The notes under the pieces are model-generated. The model was not told the origin of the DNA. It saw only the letters and a list, made by a program, of their open reading frames with translations, and made no database searches. Made by a program: the position numbers and the translations under genes. Source: Streptomyces sp. NRRL WC-3605 (GTDB lineage Bacteria; Actinomycetota; Actinomycetes; Streptomycetales; Streptomycetaceae). Taken from it: a DNA stretch of 64,000 nucleotides. Shown one piece after another: positions 28,565 to 37,737 of the stretch (position 1 is the stretch's first letter; every line of letters starts with the position of its first letter). The DNA lies in assembly GCF_001509795.1 (NCBI RefSeq), contig NZ_LLZN01000024.1, positions 62,001-126,000 on the forward strand. The letters are read 5' to 3'.

Positions 28565-30151
28565 GTGGATCAGTTGGCCCTGCTGTTCGTGCTGTTGCTC
28601 GGGGCCCTGGTGAGCGTCCCGGTCGGGGACCGGGTCGGTCTGCCGGCCCCGGTGCTGATGACCCTGCTCGGGATCGTCCTCGCGCTGCTGGAGTTCGTCC
28701 CCAACGTGGACGTCCCGCCCGACCTGATCCTGCCGTTGCTGCTGCCGCCGCTGCTGTACGCCGCCGTACGGCGCACGTCCTGGCGGCAGTTCGCGGCGAA
28801 CGTCCGGCCGATCCTCCTGCTCGCCGTGGCACTGGTGTTCGTCACCACGGTGTGCGTGGCCGCGGTCGCCCAGGCGATCGTGCCGGGCCTGCCCATCGCC
28901 GCGGCCGTGGCGCTGGGCGCCCTCGTCGCGCCGCCCGACCCGGTCGCTGCCACCGCCGTGGCGGGCCAGCTCGGGCTGCCGCGCCGCCTGGTGTCCATCC
29001 TGGAGGGCGAGGGCCTGTTCAACGACGTCACGGCGATCGTGCTGTACCACGTGGCGATCGCCGCCGCCGTGAGCGGCACCTTCTCCCCGTGGCAGGCCGG
29101 GCTCGACCTGGTCCTGTCCGCCGTGGTCGCGCTGGCCGTGGGGCTCGCCCTCGGCTGGGGCGCCTACAAGCTGATGGACCTGCTGGGCGACCCCACCCTG
29201 CAGATCGGGCTGTCCCTCCTGGTGCCGTACGCCTCCTACGTGATGGCGGAGGAACTGCACGGCTCCGGGGTGCTCGCGGTGCTCGTCACCGCGCTGTTCC
29301 TCGCCGAGTACGCCACCGACGCCGACGACGTGATGACCCGGCTCGCCGGGCACACCTTCTGGGACATCGTCGACACGCTGGTCACCGGCGTCGCCTTCGG
29401 CCTGGTCGGCCTCGAACTGCACAACGCGCTCAGCACGGCGGCCGGGCGCTGGGGCGAGATGCTCACCTGGGCCGGAGCGGTGGTCGGCGTCGTCGTCCTC
29501 GTACGGCTGCTGTACCTGCTGCCGGCCAGCTGGCTCGCGAAGCGGATGCACGCCAGACGGGACGTCGAGGAGGAGATCCCGATGACCTGGCGTGAGACCG
29601 TCGTCATGTGGTGGTCGGGGATGCGCGGGGTGGCGTCCGTCGCGCTGGCGCTGGCCATCCCGCTGGAGACCGACTCCGGCTCGCCCTTCCCGGACCGGGA
29701 CGAGATCGTCTTCATCGCGTTCGGCGTGATCATGGCGACCCTCGTCCTCCAGGGCCTGACCCTGCCGTGGCTGGTCCGGCGACTCGGGGTGGAGGCCGAC
29801 AGCGAATGGGAGAAGGAGTACGAGCGGTCGCTGGCGACGCGCGCGGCCAAGGCGGCCAAACGCAGACTGCGGGAGATCGAGGCCGTCGAGGACCTGCCCG
29901 ACGAACTGGCCGAGCAGATGCTGCGGCGCGCCCTGGACATCGGCGTGCGGATCAGCCCCGACCTGGGCGAGGAGGAACGCCGGGAGGCCCACCACCAGCG
30001 GGCGAAACGGCTGAAGCGGGTGCGGCGCCTCCAGGGCGAACTGCTGAGCGCGGCCCGCCACGAGATCCTCGCCGCCCGCACCGAACCGGGGGCTGTCCCC
30101 GAGGTGGTGGACCGGGTGCTGCGGCATCTGGACGTGCGCAGTCTGCGCTGA
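28565..30151 (+). CDS. CPA1-family Na+/H+ antiporter
   Basis: This 528-residue membrane protein has about 12 hydrophobic helices and belongs to the monovalent cation:proton antiporter-1 family. ALVAPPDPVAATAV and LEGEGLFNDVTAIVLY contain the usual transport Asp residues. MRGVASVALALAIPL is also characteristic. A charged cytoplasmic tail of about 120 residues (AAKAAKRRLREIEAVEDL onward) probably regulates activity. It should exchange Na+ or K+ for protons across the cytoplasmic membrane. GGAG lies 9 nt before GTG 28565. Confidence 0.93.
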   Translation: MDQLALLFVLLLGALVSVPVGDRVGLPAPVLMTLLGIVLALLEFVPNVDVPPDLILPLLLPPLLYAAVRRTSWRQFAANVRPILLLAVALVFVTTVCVAAVAQAIVPGLPIAAAVALGALVAPPDPVAATAVAGQLGLPRRLVSILEGEGLFNDVTAIVLYHVAIAAAVSGTFSPWQAGLDLVLSAVVALAVGLALGWGAYKLMDLLGDPTLQIGLSLLVPYASYVMAEELHGSGVLAVLVTALFLAEYATDADDVMTRLAGHTFWDIVDTLVTGVAFGLVGLELHNALSTAAGRWGEMLTWAGAVVGVVVLVRLLYLLPASWLAKRMHARRDVEEEIPMTWRETVVMWWSGMRGVASVALALAIPLETDSGSPFPDRDEIVFIAFGVIMATLVLQGLTLPWLVRRLGVEADSEWEKEYERSLATRAAKAAKRRLREIEAVEDLPDELAEQMLRRALDIGVRISPDLGEEERREAHHQRAKRLKRVRRLQGELLSAARHEILAARTEPGAVPEVVDRVLRHLDVRSLR

Positions 30152-30189
30152 TCCGCCCGCCGGGGCCCCGGGCTTCGTACCATCTGATC

Positions 30190-30930
30190 ATGGCTCGCAA
30201 CGTTGTCATCAGTGGAGGCGGTACGGGGATCGGGCTCGCGACGGCCCGGTTGTTCGCCGCGGACGGGGACCAGGTGCTGCTGCTCGGGCGGCGCGCCGAG
30301 GTCCTGGAGCAGGCGGAGGTGCCCGGCGCGCTGACCTTCGCGGCGGATCTCAGCAGGCCGCGCGGGGCGCGCGCGGTGGAGCGCTTCGTCGCCTCCGAGT
30401 TCGGCACCGTGGACGTGCTGATCCACAGCGCCGGCGGCTCGGGCGGGCTCGAACCCCGGGTGGAGAGCGACGAACCGCTCGACGTCGTCCTGCACGACTG
30501 GACCCTGAACTTCGGTCTGAACACGCTGACCGCCGCGCTGCTCACCGAGGCCCTGAAGGACCGGCTCGCCGACCCCGGCGGCCGGGTGCTGTTCCTCAGC
30601 TCCATCGCCGCCTTCCGCGGCTCGGGCAGCGGGGCGTACGCGGCGTCCAAGGCGGCGCTGCACCCGTACGCCCACGACCTGGCCCGTCAGCTGGGGCCGC
30701 GCGGGATCACCGTGAACGTCGTCGCCCCCGGATACGTCGAGGACACCGGGTTCTTCGGCGACGCCATGAGCGAGGAGCGGCGCGCCCGGCTCGTCGCCGA
30801 GACGTCCAACGGGCGGGCCGGGACGCCCGGCGACGTGGCCGCCACGCTGCACTGGCTGGCGTCGCACGGCGCCGGCCACATCACCTCACAGGTCATCCAG
30901 GTCAACGGCGGCGCCGAGCGCGGGCACTGA
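30190..30930 (+). CDS. Short-chain dehydrogenase/reductase
   Basis: This 246-residue SDR oxidoreductase has the NAD(P) loop GGGTGIG (VISGGGTGIGLATARLF) and an active-site Ser in LFLSSIAAF. The catalytic Tyr and Lys are in AYAASKAAL (YxxxK), and the C-terminus ends QVIQVNGG. The substrate cannot be predicted; the family includes 3-oxoacyl-ACP reductase-like enzymes. TACCAT (30178-30183) ends 6 nt before the ATG and no ribosome binding site is present, which suggests a leaderless transcript. It converges with the MscS gene, 5 nt away. Confidence 0.92.
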   Translation: MARNVVISGGGTGIGLATARLFAADGDQVLLLGRRAEVLEQAEVPGALTFAADLSRPRGARAVERFVASEFGTVDVLIHSAGGSGGLEPRVESDEPLDVVLHDWTLNFGLNTLTAALLTEALKDRLADPGGRVLFLSSIAAFRGSGSGAYAASKAALHPYAHDLARQLGPRGITVNVVAPGYVEDTGFFGDAMSEERRARLVAETSNGRAGTPGDVAATLHWLASHGAGHITSQVIQVNGGAERGH

Positions 30931-30935
30931 GGCCG

Positions 30936-32057
30936 TCAGGGGCGTTCGGAGCGTGCCGAGGGCTGCTGGCCGCGGGGGAGAGTACGGCGGGCCGGCGGGA
31001 CCCGGCCGGGGACCGGGAAGCCGGGCGGCAGGGCCGCGTCCGCCGCGTTGACGCGGGGCAGCGCGTACGGATGCCGCTCGGTCAGCCAGCGGATCAGCTG
31101 CTCGCGCACCGTGACCCGTACCGTCCACAGGTCGTCCGCGTCCTTCGCGGTGACCAGGGCGCGGACCTCCATGGTGGAGGGTGTGGAGTCGGTGACGACC
31201 AGGCCGTAGTCGCGGCCGTCCCAGGCGGGGCACTCGCGCACGATGTCGCGGAGCTTCTCGCGCATCGCGTCCAGCGGCGCCGAGTGGTCGACGTGCAGAT
31301 AGACGGTGCCGGTCATCTGGGCGCCGCCGCGCGACCAGTTCTCGAACGCCTTCGCCGTGAAGTACGACACCGGCATCGTGATCCGGCGCTCGTCCCAGGT
31401 CCGTACGGTCAGGAAGGTCAGGGTGATCTCCTCGACCGTGCCCCACTCCTCGTCCACGACGACCGTGTCCCCGATGCGCACCATGTCGCCGAAGGCGATC
31501 TGCAGGCCGGCGAACATGTTGCTCAGCGTGGACTGGGCGGCCACACCGGCGACGATGCCGAGGATGCCGGCCGAGGCCAGCAGCGAGGCGCCGGCCGCGC
31601 GGAACGCCGGGAATGTCAGCAGCATCGCGGCCGTCGCCACCACGCCGACGACCGCGGACACCACCCGCATGATCAGCGTCACCTGGGTGCGGACCCGGCG
31701 GACCCGCGCCGCGTCGTGGTGCACCCGCGCGTAGCGGCTGTACGAGGTCTCCACGACCGCGGCGGCGATCCGGATCGCCAGCCAGGCCGCCGCCCCGATC
31801 AGCACGAGCGTGAGCACCCGGCCCACGGCCACACGGTGCTCCTCCAGCAACCGGGACTCGTCGTAGGACCCTCTCAGCAGGGCCGCGCACAGCACGACCT
31901 GCCAGGGCACCCGGGCGCGGCGCAGGAGCCCCCACAGCGGGGTCTCGCCGTGCCGTTCGTCGGCCTTGCGCATCACGAGGTCGGTGGCCCACCCGATGAA
32001 CAGGGTGAGCAGGACCGAGCCGCCGATCACGAGCAGTGGACGGAGTATCGTCTCCAT
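30936..32057 (-). CDS. MscS-family mechanosensitive ion channel
   Basis: This 373-residue channel protein has four hydrophobic segments, then the pore-lining helix (LLASAGILGIVAGVAAQ) and MscS beta domain (MVRIGDTVVVDEEWGTVEEI, RRITMPVSYF). A C-terminal domain and a basic Pro/Arg-rich tail follow. Such channels release solutes when the membrane is stretched by osmotic downshock. TACGTT (32064-32069, minus) ends 6 nt before ATG 32057, compatible with a leaderless mRNA, though GAGGG also abuts the start. Confidence 0.94.
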   Translation of the reverse strand: METILRPLLVIGGSVLLTLFIGWATDLVMRKADERHGETPLWGLLRRARVPWQVVLCAALLRGSYDESRLLEEHRVAVGRVLTLVLIGAAAWLAIRIAAAVVETSYSRYARVHHDAARVRRVRTQVTLIMRVVSAVVGVVATAAMLLTFPAFRAAGASLLASAGILGIVAGVAAQSTLSNMFAGLQIAFGDMVRIGDTVVVDEEWGTVEEITLTFLTVRTWDERRITMPVSYFTAKAFENWSRGGAQMTGTVYLHVDHSAPLDAMREKLRDIVRECPAWDGRDYGLVVTDSTPSTMEVRALVTAKDADDLWTVRVTVREQLIRWLTERHPYALPRVNAADAALPPGFPVPGRVPPARRTLPRGQQPSARSERP

Positions 32058-32150
32058 CCCTCGAACGTAACCAGCCTGCGGGGGGCCTGAACATCGCGAC
32101 CGGTGAGGCGCTGGTCACGGCGTCGCCGGACCGGCTGGCACCATGGCCTC

Positions 32151-32720
32151 ATGAACATCATGCTGTTTCACTCGACCTATGGCCTCAGGCCCGCGGTGCG
32201 GCAGGCCGCGGACCGGCTGCGTGCCGCCGGACACGAGGTGTGGACGCCGGACCTCTTCGAAGGGCACACCTTCGAGACGGTCGAGGAGGGCATGGAGTTC
32301 AACACGTCGATCGGCAAGGACGAACTGCTGAAGCGGGCCGTGCTGGCCGCGGCCCCCTACTCGGACCGGGGGCTGGTCTACGCAGGGTTCTCGCTCGGCG
32401 CCTCGATCGCGCAGACGCTGGCGCTCGGCGACGACAAGGCCCGCGGGCTGCTGCTCCTGCACGGCACCTCTGACATCGCGGCGAACGCCTCCGTGGACGA
32501 GCTGCCGGTGCAGCTGCACGTGGCCGAGCCCGACCCGTTCGAGACGGACGACTGGCTGAGCGCCTGGTACCTCCAGATGGGCCGGGCGGGCGCCGACGTC
32601 GAGGTCTACCGGTACGCGGGCGCCGGGCACCTCTACACCGACCCGGACCTCCCGGACTACGACGAGGAGGCGGCCGAGGCCACCTGGAGGGTGGCACTCG
32701 GCTTCCTGGAGACCCTCTAG
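32151..32720 (+). CDS. Dienelactone hydrolase-family alpha/beta hydrolase
   Basis: This 189-residue protein has the dienelactone hydrolase fold. GFSLGAS carries the nucleophile, here Ser where classical dienelactone hydrolase has Cys. VAEPDPFE supplies an acidic residue and GAGHLYTD the catalytic His. It could be an esterase of unknown substrate. ATG 32151 lies 6 nt after CACCAT (32139-32144) with no ribosome binding site, another leaderless candidate. It is divergent from the MscS gene and convergent with phoD. Confidence 0.88.
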   Translation: MNIMLFHSTYGLRPAVRQAADRLRAAGHEVWTPDLFEGHTFETVEEGMEFNTSIGKDELLKRAVLAAAPYSDRGLVYAGFSLGASIAQTLALGDDKARGLLLLHGTSDIAANASVDELPVQLHVAEPDPFETDDWLSAWYLQMGRAGADVEVYRYAGAGHLYTDPDLPDYDEEAAEATWRVALGFLETL

Positions 32721-32727
32721 AGCCTGG

Positions 32728-34389
32728 TCACACCGGGTCGTACGTGCGCTCGACCTTCTGGGTGCCGTTGCGGGTGCGGTAGGAGCGGGTCCACTTGGAC
32801 GTGGCGTCCTGCTTGGCGCGGTCGGACAGTACGTAGTAGTCCATCTGCGCGCGCTCGGCCGTGATGTCGAGGATCCCGTAGCCGTGGCGGTCGGTGTCGA
32901 CCCAGTGGACGTGCCGGTTGGCGGCGCGGATGACGGGGGCGGCGATCGCCGAGACCGTGCCCTCGGGGACCTTGACGATGTCGTCCAGGTTGTCCGACGT
33001 CACCGAGGTGACGACGAACTCCGTGGCGGCGGAGGCCGACAGGGGGTAGGTGCCGGCGTCCACGGGGACGTCGTTCGCCCACGCCATGTGGATGTCGCCG
33101 GTGAGGAACACCGTGTTGCGGATCGCGTTCGACCGCAGGTGCGCGAGGAGTTCACGGCGGTCGTCCGTGTAGCCGTCCCACTGGTCGGGGTTGAGGGCGA
33201 GCCCCTCCTGCGGCAGGCCCAGCAGCTTGGCGAGCGGCTTGAGCAGGTCGGCGGAGAGGGAGCCGACCGCGAACGGCGAGATCATCACGGAGTTGCCGAC
33301 CAGGCGCCAGGTGGTGTCCGAGGACTTCAGGTTCGCCTTCAGCCAGTCCAGTTGGGCGCGTCCGGTGAGCGTGCGGTCGGGGTCGTCGACCTCGCCGTTG
33401 CCGAGGGACACCTGCTGGGAGCGGAACGAGCGCAGATCGAGCAGGGACAGGTCGACGAGTTTGCCGAAGCGCAGCCGGCGGTAGGTGGTGCCCGCGATCG
33501 CCGGGCGCACCGGCATCCACTCGAAGTACGCCTGCTTGGCGGCGGCCTGCCGGGCCGCCCAGGCGCCCTCGGCTCCCTCGGTGTGGTTCTCGGCGCCGCC
33601 CGACCAGGTGTCGTTGGCGAACTCGTGGTCGTCCCAGATCGCGATGACCGGGGCCCTGGTGTGCAGGGTCTGGAGGTCCGGGTCCGTCTTGTACGTGGCG
33701 TGCCGGACGCGGTAGTCGGCGAGGGTGACGATCTCGTGGGTGGGGGCGTGCGGGCGCACGACCTTGCCGCGGGTGCCGTACTCGCCGGAGCCGTACTCGT
33801 AGATGTAGTCGCCGAGGTGGAGCCAGGCGTCGAGGTCGCCGCGGGCCGCGAGATGGCGGTACGCGGAGAAGTAGCCGGCCTCCCAGTTGGCGCAGGAGAC
33901 GACGCCGAAGCGCAGGTTCGCCACCGGGGCGTCCGCCGCCGGCGCGGTGCGGGTGCGCGCCGCCGGGGAGTCGGTGCCGCCGGCCGAGAAGCGGAACCAG
34001 TAGTCGGTGGCCGGTGACAGGCCGCGGATGTCGGCCTTGACGGTGTGGTCGGAGGCGGCTGTCGCGGTGGTCGAGCCCTTGGCGACCACGTTGGTGAACC
34101 CCTTGTCCAGGGCGACGGTCCAGCTCACCGTGATGTCCGGCCCGACCCCGGAACCGGGCAGGGCGTCGGGCGTCGGCGTCACGCGGGTCCACAGCAGGAC
34201 GCCGTCGGGCAGCGGGTCGCCGGAGGCGACGCCGTGCAGGAAGGCGGGGGCCGCGTCGACTGCGCGAGCGGGCAGGGCGCCGGCGAGCGGGCCGGCCAGG
34301 ACAGCCGTCGCCGCCGCGGCCTTGACGACCGAACGGCGGCGTGGGCTGAGCGCGTTGTACTGATCGGATGATCTGTATCGACTGGTCAC
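32728..34389 (-). CDS. phoD: Secreted alkaline phosphatase PhoD
   Basis: This 553-residue PhoD-family phosphodiesterase/phosphatase releases phosphate outside the cell. It opens with a twin-arginine signal ([16 protein letters not shown], cleavage near ALPARAVDA), so export is by Tat. The metal-site segments are [36 protein letters not shown] and [13 protein letters not shown] 34389 lies 8 nt after a -10-like TAACCT (34398-34403, minus) with no ribosome binding site. PhoD is typically induced by phosphate starvation through PhoP, and a possible PHO-box repeat lies upstream. Confidence 0.94.
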   Translation of the reverse strand: MTSRYRSSDQYNALSPRRRSVVKAAAATAVLAGPLAGALPARAVDAAPAFLHGVASGDPLPDGVLLWTRVTPTPDALPGSGVGPDITVSWTVALDKGFTNVVAKGSTTATAASDHTVKADIRGLSPATDYWFRFSAGGTDSPAARTRTAPAADAPVANLRFGVVSCANWEAGYFSAYRHLAARGDLDAWLHLGDYIYEYGSGEYGTRGKVVRPHAPTHEIVTLADYRVRHATYKTDPDLQTLHTRAPVIAIWDDHEFANDTWSGGAENHTEGAEGAWAARQAAAKQAYFEWMPVRPAIAGTTYRRLRFGKLVDLSLLDLRSFRSQQVSLGNGEVDDPDRTLTGRAQLDWLKANLKSSDTTWRLVGNSVMISPFAVGSLSADLLKPLAKLLGLPQEGLALNPDQWDGYTDDRRELLAHLRSNAIRNTVFLTGDIHMAWANDVPVDAGTYPLSASAATEFVVTSVTSDNLDDIVKVPEGTVSAIAAPVIRAANRHVHWVDTDRHGYGILDITAERAQMDYYVLSDRAKQDATSKWTRSYRTRNGTQKVERTYDPV

Positions 34390-34420
34390 AGCCGATCAGG
34401 TTACTGAGCGGTACTCGTGC

Positions 34421-34451
34421 GGGCGGGCGAATTCCAGGAAATTCGCCCGCC
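34421..34451 (-). terminator. Hairpin between the DsbA-like gene and phoD
   Basis: A perfect 13-bp stem (34421-34433 with 34439-34451) has a 5-nt loop and lies 53 nt after the stop of the DsbA-like gene. It has no U-tract. Because it also lies about 30 nt before the phoD start, it may overlap the phoD promoter. Confidence 0.7.
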
Positions 34452-34462
34452 CTTCACACGGA
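34441..34462 (+). promoter_or_regulatory. Possible PHO-box-like direct repeat upstream of phoD
   Basis: Two adjacent 11-nt units (ATTCGCCCGCC, CTTCACACGGA) each match about 8 of 11 positions of the Streptomyces PhoP repeat (GTTCACCCGGC, from memory). They lie about 40 nt beyond the phoD -10, but read on the strand opposite to phoD, and they partly share bases with the hairpin. Confidence 0.3.
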
Positions 34463-34503
34463 GGTCCGGCTTCCTTGCGGTCACCGGCGCCCGAAGGCGG
34501 ACG

Positions 34504-35328
34504 TCAGCCCTTCAGCGCCGCGTCCACGGCCTTGGTGTAGTCCTGGACGGTCATCGGGGCGCTCTTGCCGTCGCTGCCGGTGACCTTCTTGCCGTCCATG
34601 ACGAGCGTCGGCGTGCCCTGGAAGTCGTACTTGCCGCCGTCGGAGTCGAACTTCTCGCTCATGACCAGCGCCCACTTGTCGTAGGTGCCCTTCTTCACGG
34701 CCGTCTGGAACTGCTTGTTGTCCTTCAGGGCGTCGACCGTGTTCGCGACCTTGATCAGGTACGCGTCGTCCTTGAACTTGTCCTCGGTCTCGTCGGGGTG
34801 GTACTTCGTCGAGTACAGCGCCGTCTTGTACTCGAGGAACGCCTCCGGGCTCACGTTCAGGGCCGCGCCCAGCGCGCTGAGCGCGTTCTTGGAGCCCTCG
34901 CCCGGGACGTTGTTGTCGATGAAGGTCGCGCCGACGTACTGGATCTTGTACTTGCCGTCCTTCACGTCCTTGTCGACGGTCGAGCCGACCGTCTGCTCGA
35001 ACTGGGCGCAGGCCGGGCAGCGGGGGTCCTCGTACATGACGAGCGTCTTCTTCGCGCTGTCCTTGCCGACGACGACGGTCGTGCCGTTCTCGCCCGAGGC
35101 GTTGGCAGGCTTGACGAGCTTGTCGTTCTTGGCGGCCTCCCAGTAACCGGGCTTGTTCGCCTGGACGACCGCGTAGCCGATGCCGCCCGCTGCCGCCAGG
35201 ACGCCGACGACGGAGGCGGCCACGATGATCTGGCGCCTGACCTTGGCGCGCTTGGCCTCGCGTTCGCGTTCGGCGCGCAGGCGCTCTCGGGCCGCCGACT
35301 TCGCCGTCTGGCTGTTCCGCTTGCTCAT
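34504..35328 (-). CDS. Membrane-anchored DsbA-like thioredoxin domain protein
   Basis: This 274-residue protein has a charged cytoplasmic N-terminus, one transmembrane helix (about 33-55) and an extracytoplasmic DsbA/thioredoxin-fold domain. The redox pair is Cys104-Pro-Ala-Cys107 in YEDPRCPACAQFE, and the cis-proline side is QGTPTLVMDGK. It should form or shuffle disulfides in exported proteins. ATG 35328 has GGAG 8 nt upstream; the longer open frame back to 35445 is not supported. A second family member begins at 63711. Confidence 0.92.
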   Translation of the reverse strand: MSKRNSQTAKSAARERLRAEREREAKRAKVRRQIIVAASVVGVLAAAGGIGYAVVQANKPGYWEAAKNDKLVKPANASGENGTTVVVGKDSAKKTLVMYEDPRCPACAQFEQTVGSTVDKDVKDGKYKIQYVGATFIDNNVPGEGSKNALSALGAALNVSPEAFLEYKTALYSTKYHPDETEDKFKDDAYLIKVANTVDALKDNKQFQTAVKKGTYDKWALVMSEKFDSDGGKYDFQGTPTLVMDGKKVTGSDGKSAPMTVQDYTKAVDAALKG

Positions 35329-35353
35329 TGGGTGATCTCCATGCATGGGGACG

Positions 35354-35370
35354 CGCACACGTCGTGTGCG
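35354..35370. promoter_or_regulatory. Palindrome upstream of the DsbA-like gene
   Basis: CGCACAC (35354-35360) and GTGTGCG (35364-35370) are perfect inverted arms around GTC. They lie 26 nt before the start and next to an AT-richer TACGTATCC (minus), which could hold the -10. This arrangement fits an operator, though the binding protein is unknown. Confidence 0.4.
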
Positions 35371-35407
35371 GGATACGTACGGGTGGGCCGTATTGCTCAG
35401 AGCGCGT

Positions 35408-36127
35408 TCACGCGGACGTGAACGCGGGCGAGCACGGCGGTCCACGCCGTCCCAGGGAGTGCACGAGGAGCAGCAGGCGGGCGGAGGCCGCCCGGTGGGC
35501 CGGGCGCGGCAGGCGCCGGGCCGGTGCGGTCAGCCGGACCGCAACCGCCGCGACCGCCAGCAGCAGCGGCCGGAACGTGGTCGCGCCGACCGCGCGCAGC
35601 AGCTGGGCCAGCGCCCGCTCGCCCCGGCGCAGCCAGGCCGCGGCGGCGAGGCCCACACCCACGTGGGCGGCGAGCAGGAACCAGGCGGTGGCCGGGTCCG
35701 CGTGGGCGAGGAGCCCGCCGAGGCGGTCCGGGTCGGTGCCGGTGACCTGGGCCAGCGGGGCGCCGACCCGGGTGCCGTCGCCGCACAGCACGTCCCAGCC
35801 GACGGACGCCAGCGGGCCCGCGACCGGGCCGCCCGCCCTGCCGTAGCAGACGTGCTGCCCGGTGGTGAGGATCGTGTCGGCCGCCAGCTCCAGCGGGATC
35901 AGCAGCGCGGCGATCCGCCCGAAGCTCCGCTCCCGCCCGGCCAGCGCGTAGGCCAGGGCGAACACGGCGGCCGCCAGCAGGGCCACCGTGTTCAGCGGCA
36001 GGGGCGCCCGGGACAGCAGGACGTGTGACGCCGTGCTCAGCGTCACCACGAGTGACGTGAACAGCGCCGCGCGTACCGCTCGCAGCTGGGTCCCGGAGAT
36101 GTCCATATCGAAAGAAGAGTGTGGCAT
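35408..36127 (-). CDS. Uncharacterised integral membrane protein
   Basis: This 239-residue protein has about five hydrophobic segments (for example LNTVALLAAAVFALAYAL and ATAWFLLAAHVGVGLAAAAW) and a basic, Arg/Pro-rich C-terminus. I do not recognise the family with confidence. The composition and the WFLLAAH segment recall hypothetical membrane proteins that are common in Streptomyces. The start is uncertain: ATG 36127 or ATG 36106, and neither has a ribosome binding site. It lies on the same strand as the DsbA-like gene and the DUF2252 gene. Confidence 0.75.
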   Translation of the reverse strand: MPHSSFDMDISGTQLRAVRAALFTSLVVTLSTASHVLLSRAPLPLNTVALLAAAVFALAYALAGRERSFGRIAALLIPLELAADTILTTGQHVCYGRAGGPVAGPLASVGWDVLCGDGTRVGAPLAQVTGTDPDRLGGLLAHADPATAWFLLAAHVGVGLAAAAWLRRGERALAQLLRAVGATTFRPLLLAVAAVAVRLTAPARRLPRPAHRAASARLLLLVHSLGRRGPPCSPAFTSA

Positions 36128-36196
36128 GAGAGGAGGTAAGGGACCCCTAAAGAGTGCCTGTGAGAGGTCCCCGGGGGCCGGTGGGCGACCCTTTCG

Positions 36197-37522
36197 TCAC
36201 AGACCCGGAATCCGGCCGTTGCGGAAGAGGTCCACGAAGATCTGGTGGTCGGTGCGCGCGCGTGCGCCGTAGTCGTGCGCGAAGGAGACCAGCAGTTCGG
36301 AGAAGTTCGCCTCGTCGGCCGCGATCGCCGCGTCGATGGCGCGCTCGGTGGAGAACGGCACCAGCGACTCGCCGGAGGTGTCGTCCGCCGCCGCGTGCAT
36401 CGCCGCGGTGGCCCGGCCGAGGTCGGCGACGACGGCCGCGATCTCCTCCGGGTCGTCGATGTCGCTCCAGTCCAGGTCCACGGCGTACGGCGAGACCTCC
36501 GCGACCAGCTGGCCCGCGCCGTCCAGCTCCGTCCAGCCGAGCCAGGGGTCGGCGTGCGCCTGGAGGGCGCGCTGGGAGATCACCGTGCGGTGGCCCTCGT
36601 GCTGGAAGTACCCGGCGATCGCCGGATCCGTGATGTGCCGGGAGACGGCCGGGGTCTGGGCCTGCTTGATGTAGATCACCACATCGTTCTCCAGGGCGTC
36701 GCTGTGGCCCTCGAGCAGGATGTTGTACGACGGCAGCCCAGCCGAGCCGATGCCGATGCCGCGCCGCCCCACGACGTCCTTCACACGGTAGGAGTCCGGG
36801 CGGGCCAGCGAGGCGTCCGGCAGCGTCTCCAGATAGCCGTCGAAGGCCGCGAGCACCTTGTACCGCGTGGCGGCGTCCAGCTCGATGGAACCGCCACCGG
36901 GCGCGAAACGGCGCTCGAAGTCGCGGATCTCCGTCATCGAGTCCAGCAGCTCGAAGCGGGTCAGCGAGCGGGCGGCACGCAGGGCGCCCAGCAGCGGGCC
37001 CTCGGCGGTGTCCAGCGTGAAGGGCGGCACCTCGTCCCTCTTGGCGCCGGTCGCGAGGGCGTGGATGCGCGCGCGGTAGGCGCCCGCGTAGATCCGCACC
37101 AGCTCGGTGATCTGGTCGTCGCCGAGCGCCTTGGCGTAGCCGATGAGGGCGACGGAGGCGGCGAAGCGCTTGAGGTCCCAGGTGAACGGACCGACGTAGG
37201 CCTCGTCGAAGTCGTTGACGTTGAAGACCAGGCGGCCGTTGGAGTCCATGTACGTGCCGAAGTTCTCCGCGTGCAGGTCGCCGTGGATCCACACGCGCGA
37301 GGTGCGCTCGTCCAGGTACGGGCCGCCCCGCTTCTCGGCGTCGAGGTCGTGGTAGAAGAGGCCCGCCGTGCCCCGGTAGAACGCGAAGGCCGAGGCCGCC
37401 ATCTTCCGGAACTTCACGCGGAACGCGGCCGGGTCGGCGGCCAGGAGCTCGCCGAACGCGGTGTCGAAGACGGCGAGGATCTCGTCGCCGCGCTGCTCGT
37501 CGTTGAGCTGGGGGACCGACAT
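36197..37522 (-). CDS. DUF2252 family protein (kinase-like fold)
   Basis: This 441-residue protein belongs to DUF2252. Protein-kinase-like residues are visible: HGDLHAENFG, like a catalytic HxDxxxxN loop, and NDFDEA, like the metal-binding DFG equivalent. The GRRGIGIGSAGLPSYNILLEG segment may form part of the nucleotide site. Substrate and function are unknown. ATG 37522 has a strong AGGAGG 8-9 nt upstream. It is divergent from dnaE across a 215-nt gap. Confidence 0.9.
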   Translation of the reverse strand: MSVPQLNDEQRGDEILAVFDTAFGELLAADPAAFRVKFRKMAASAFAFYRGTAGLFYHDLDAEKRGGPYLDERTSRVWIHGDLHAENFGTYMDSNGRLVFNVNDFDEAYVGPFTWDLKRFAASVALIGYAKALGDDQITELVRIYAGAYRARIHALATGAKRDEVPPFTLDTAEGPLLGALRAARSLTRFELLDSMTEIRDFERRFAPGGGSIELDAATRYKVLAAFDGYLETLPDASLARPDSYRVKDVVGRRGIGIGSAGLPSYNILLEGHSDALENDVVIYIKQAQTPAVSRHITDPAIAGYFQHEGHRTVISQRALQAHADPWLGWTELDGAGQLVAEVSPYAVDLDWSDIDDPEEIAAVVADLGRATAAMHAAADDTSGESLVPFSTERAIDAAIAADEANFSELLVSFAHDYGARARTDHQIFVDLFRNGRIPGL

Positions 37523-37668
37523 CGCTGGGTGCCTCCTGGTGCATGTGTACGACAGCGTTTCTGTCGTATCGAACGGGCGGGCCCGCCGGAAAGTGCCCGC
37601 GGGCCTCGGGGGGTGGGCCTCGTTGTGAAGGTACGCGGGGCAGACCCGTAGGTGTCAGTCCCGAGGCA

Positions 37669-37674
37669 TAGACT
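37669..37674 (+). promoter_or_regulatory. Candidate -10 box for dnaE
   Basis: TAGACT in the 215-nt gap between the DUF2252 gene and dnaE would give a leader of about 57 nt. No convincing -35 is seen. I see nothing else in the gap apart from the two ribosome binding sites at its ends. Confidence 0.35.
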
Positions 37675-37737
37675 TCGACGCTGTCCCCGGAAGTGTCCGC
37701 CCGCCTGTCACCGAGTGTTTTCCATGGAGGCCACGTC

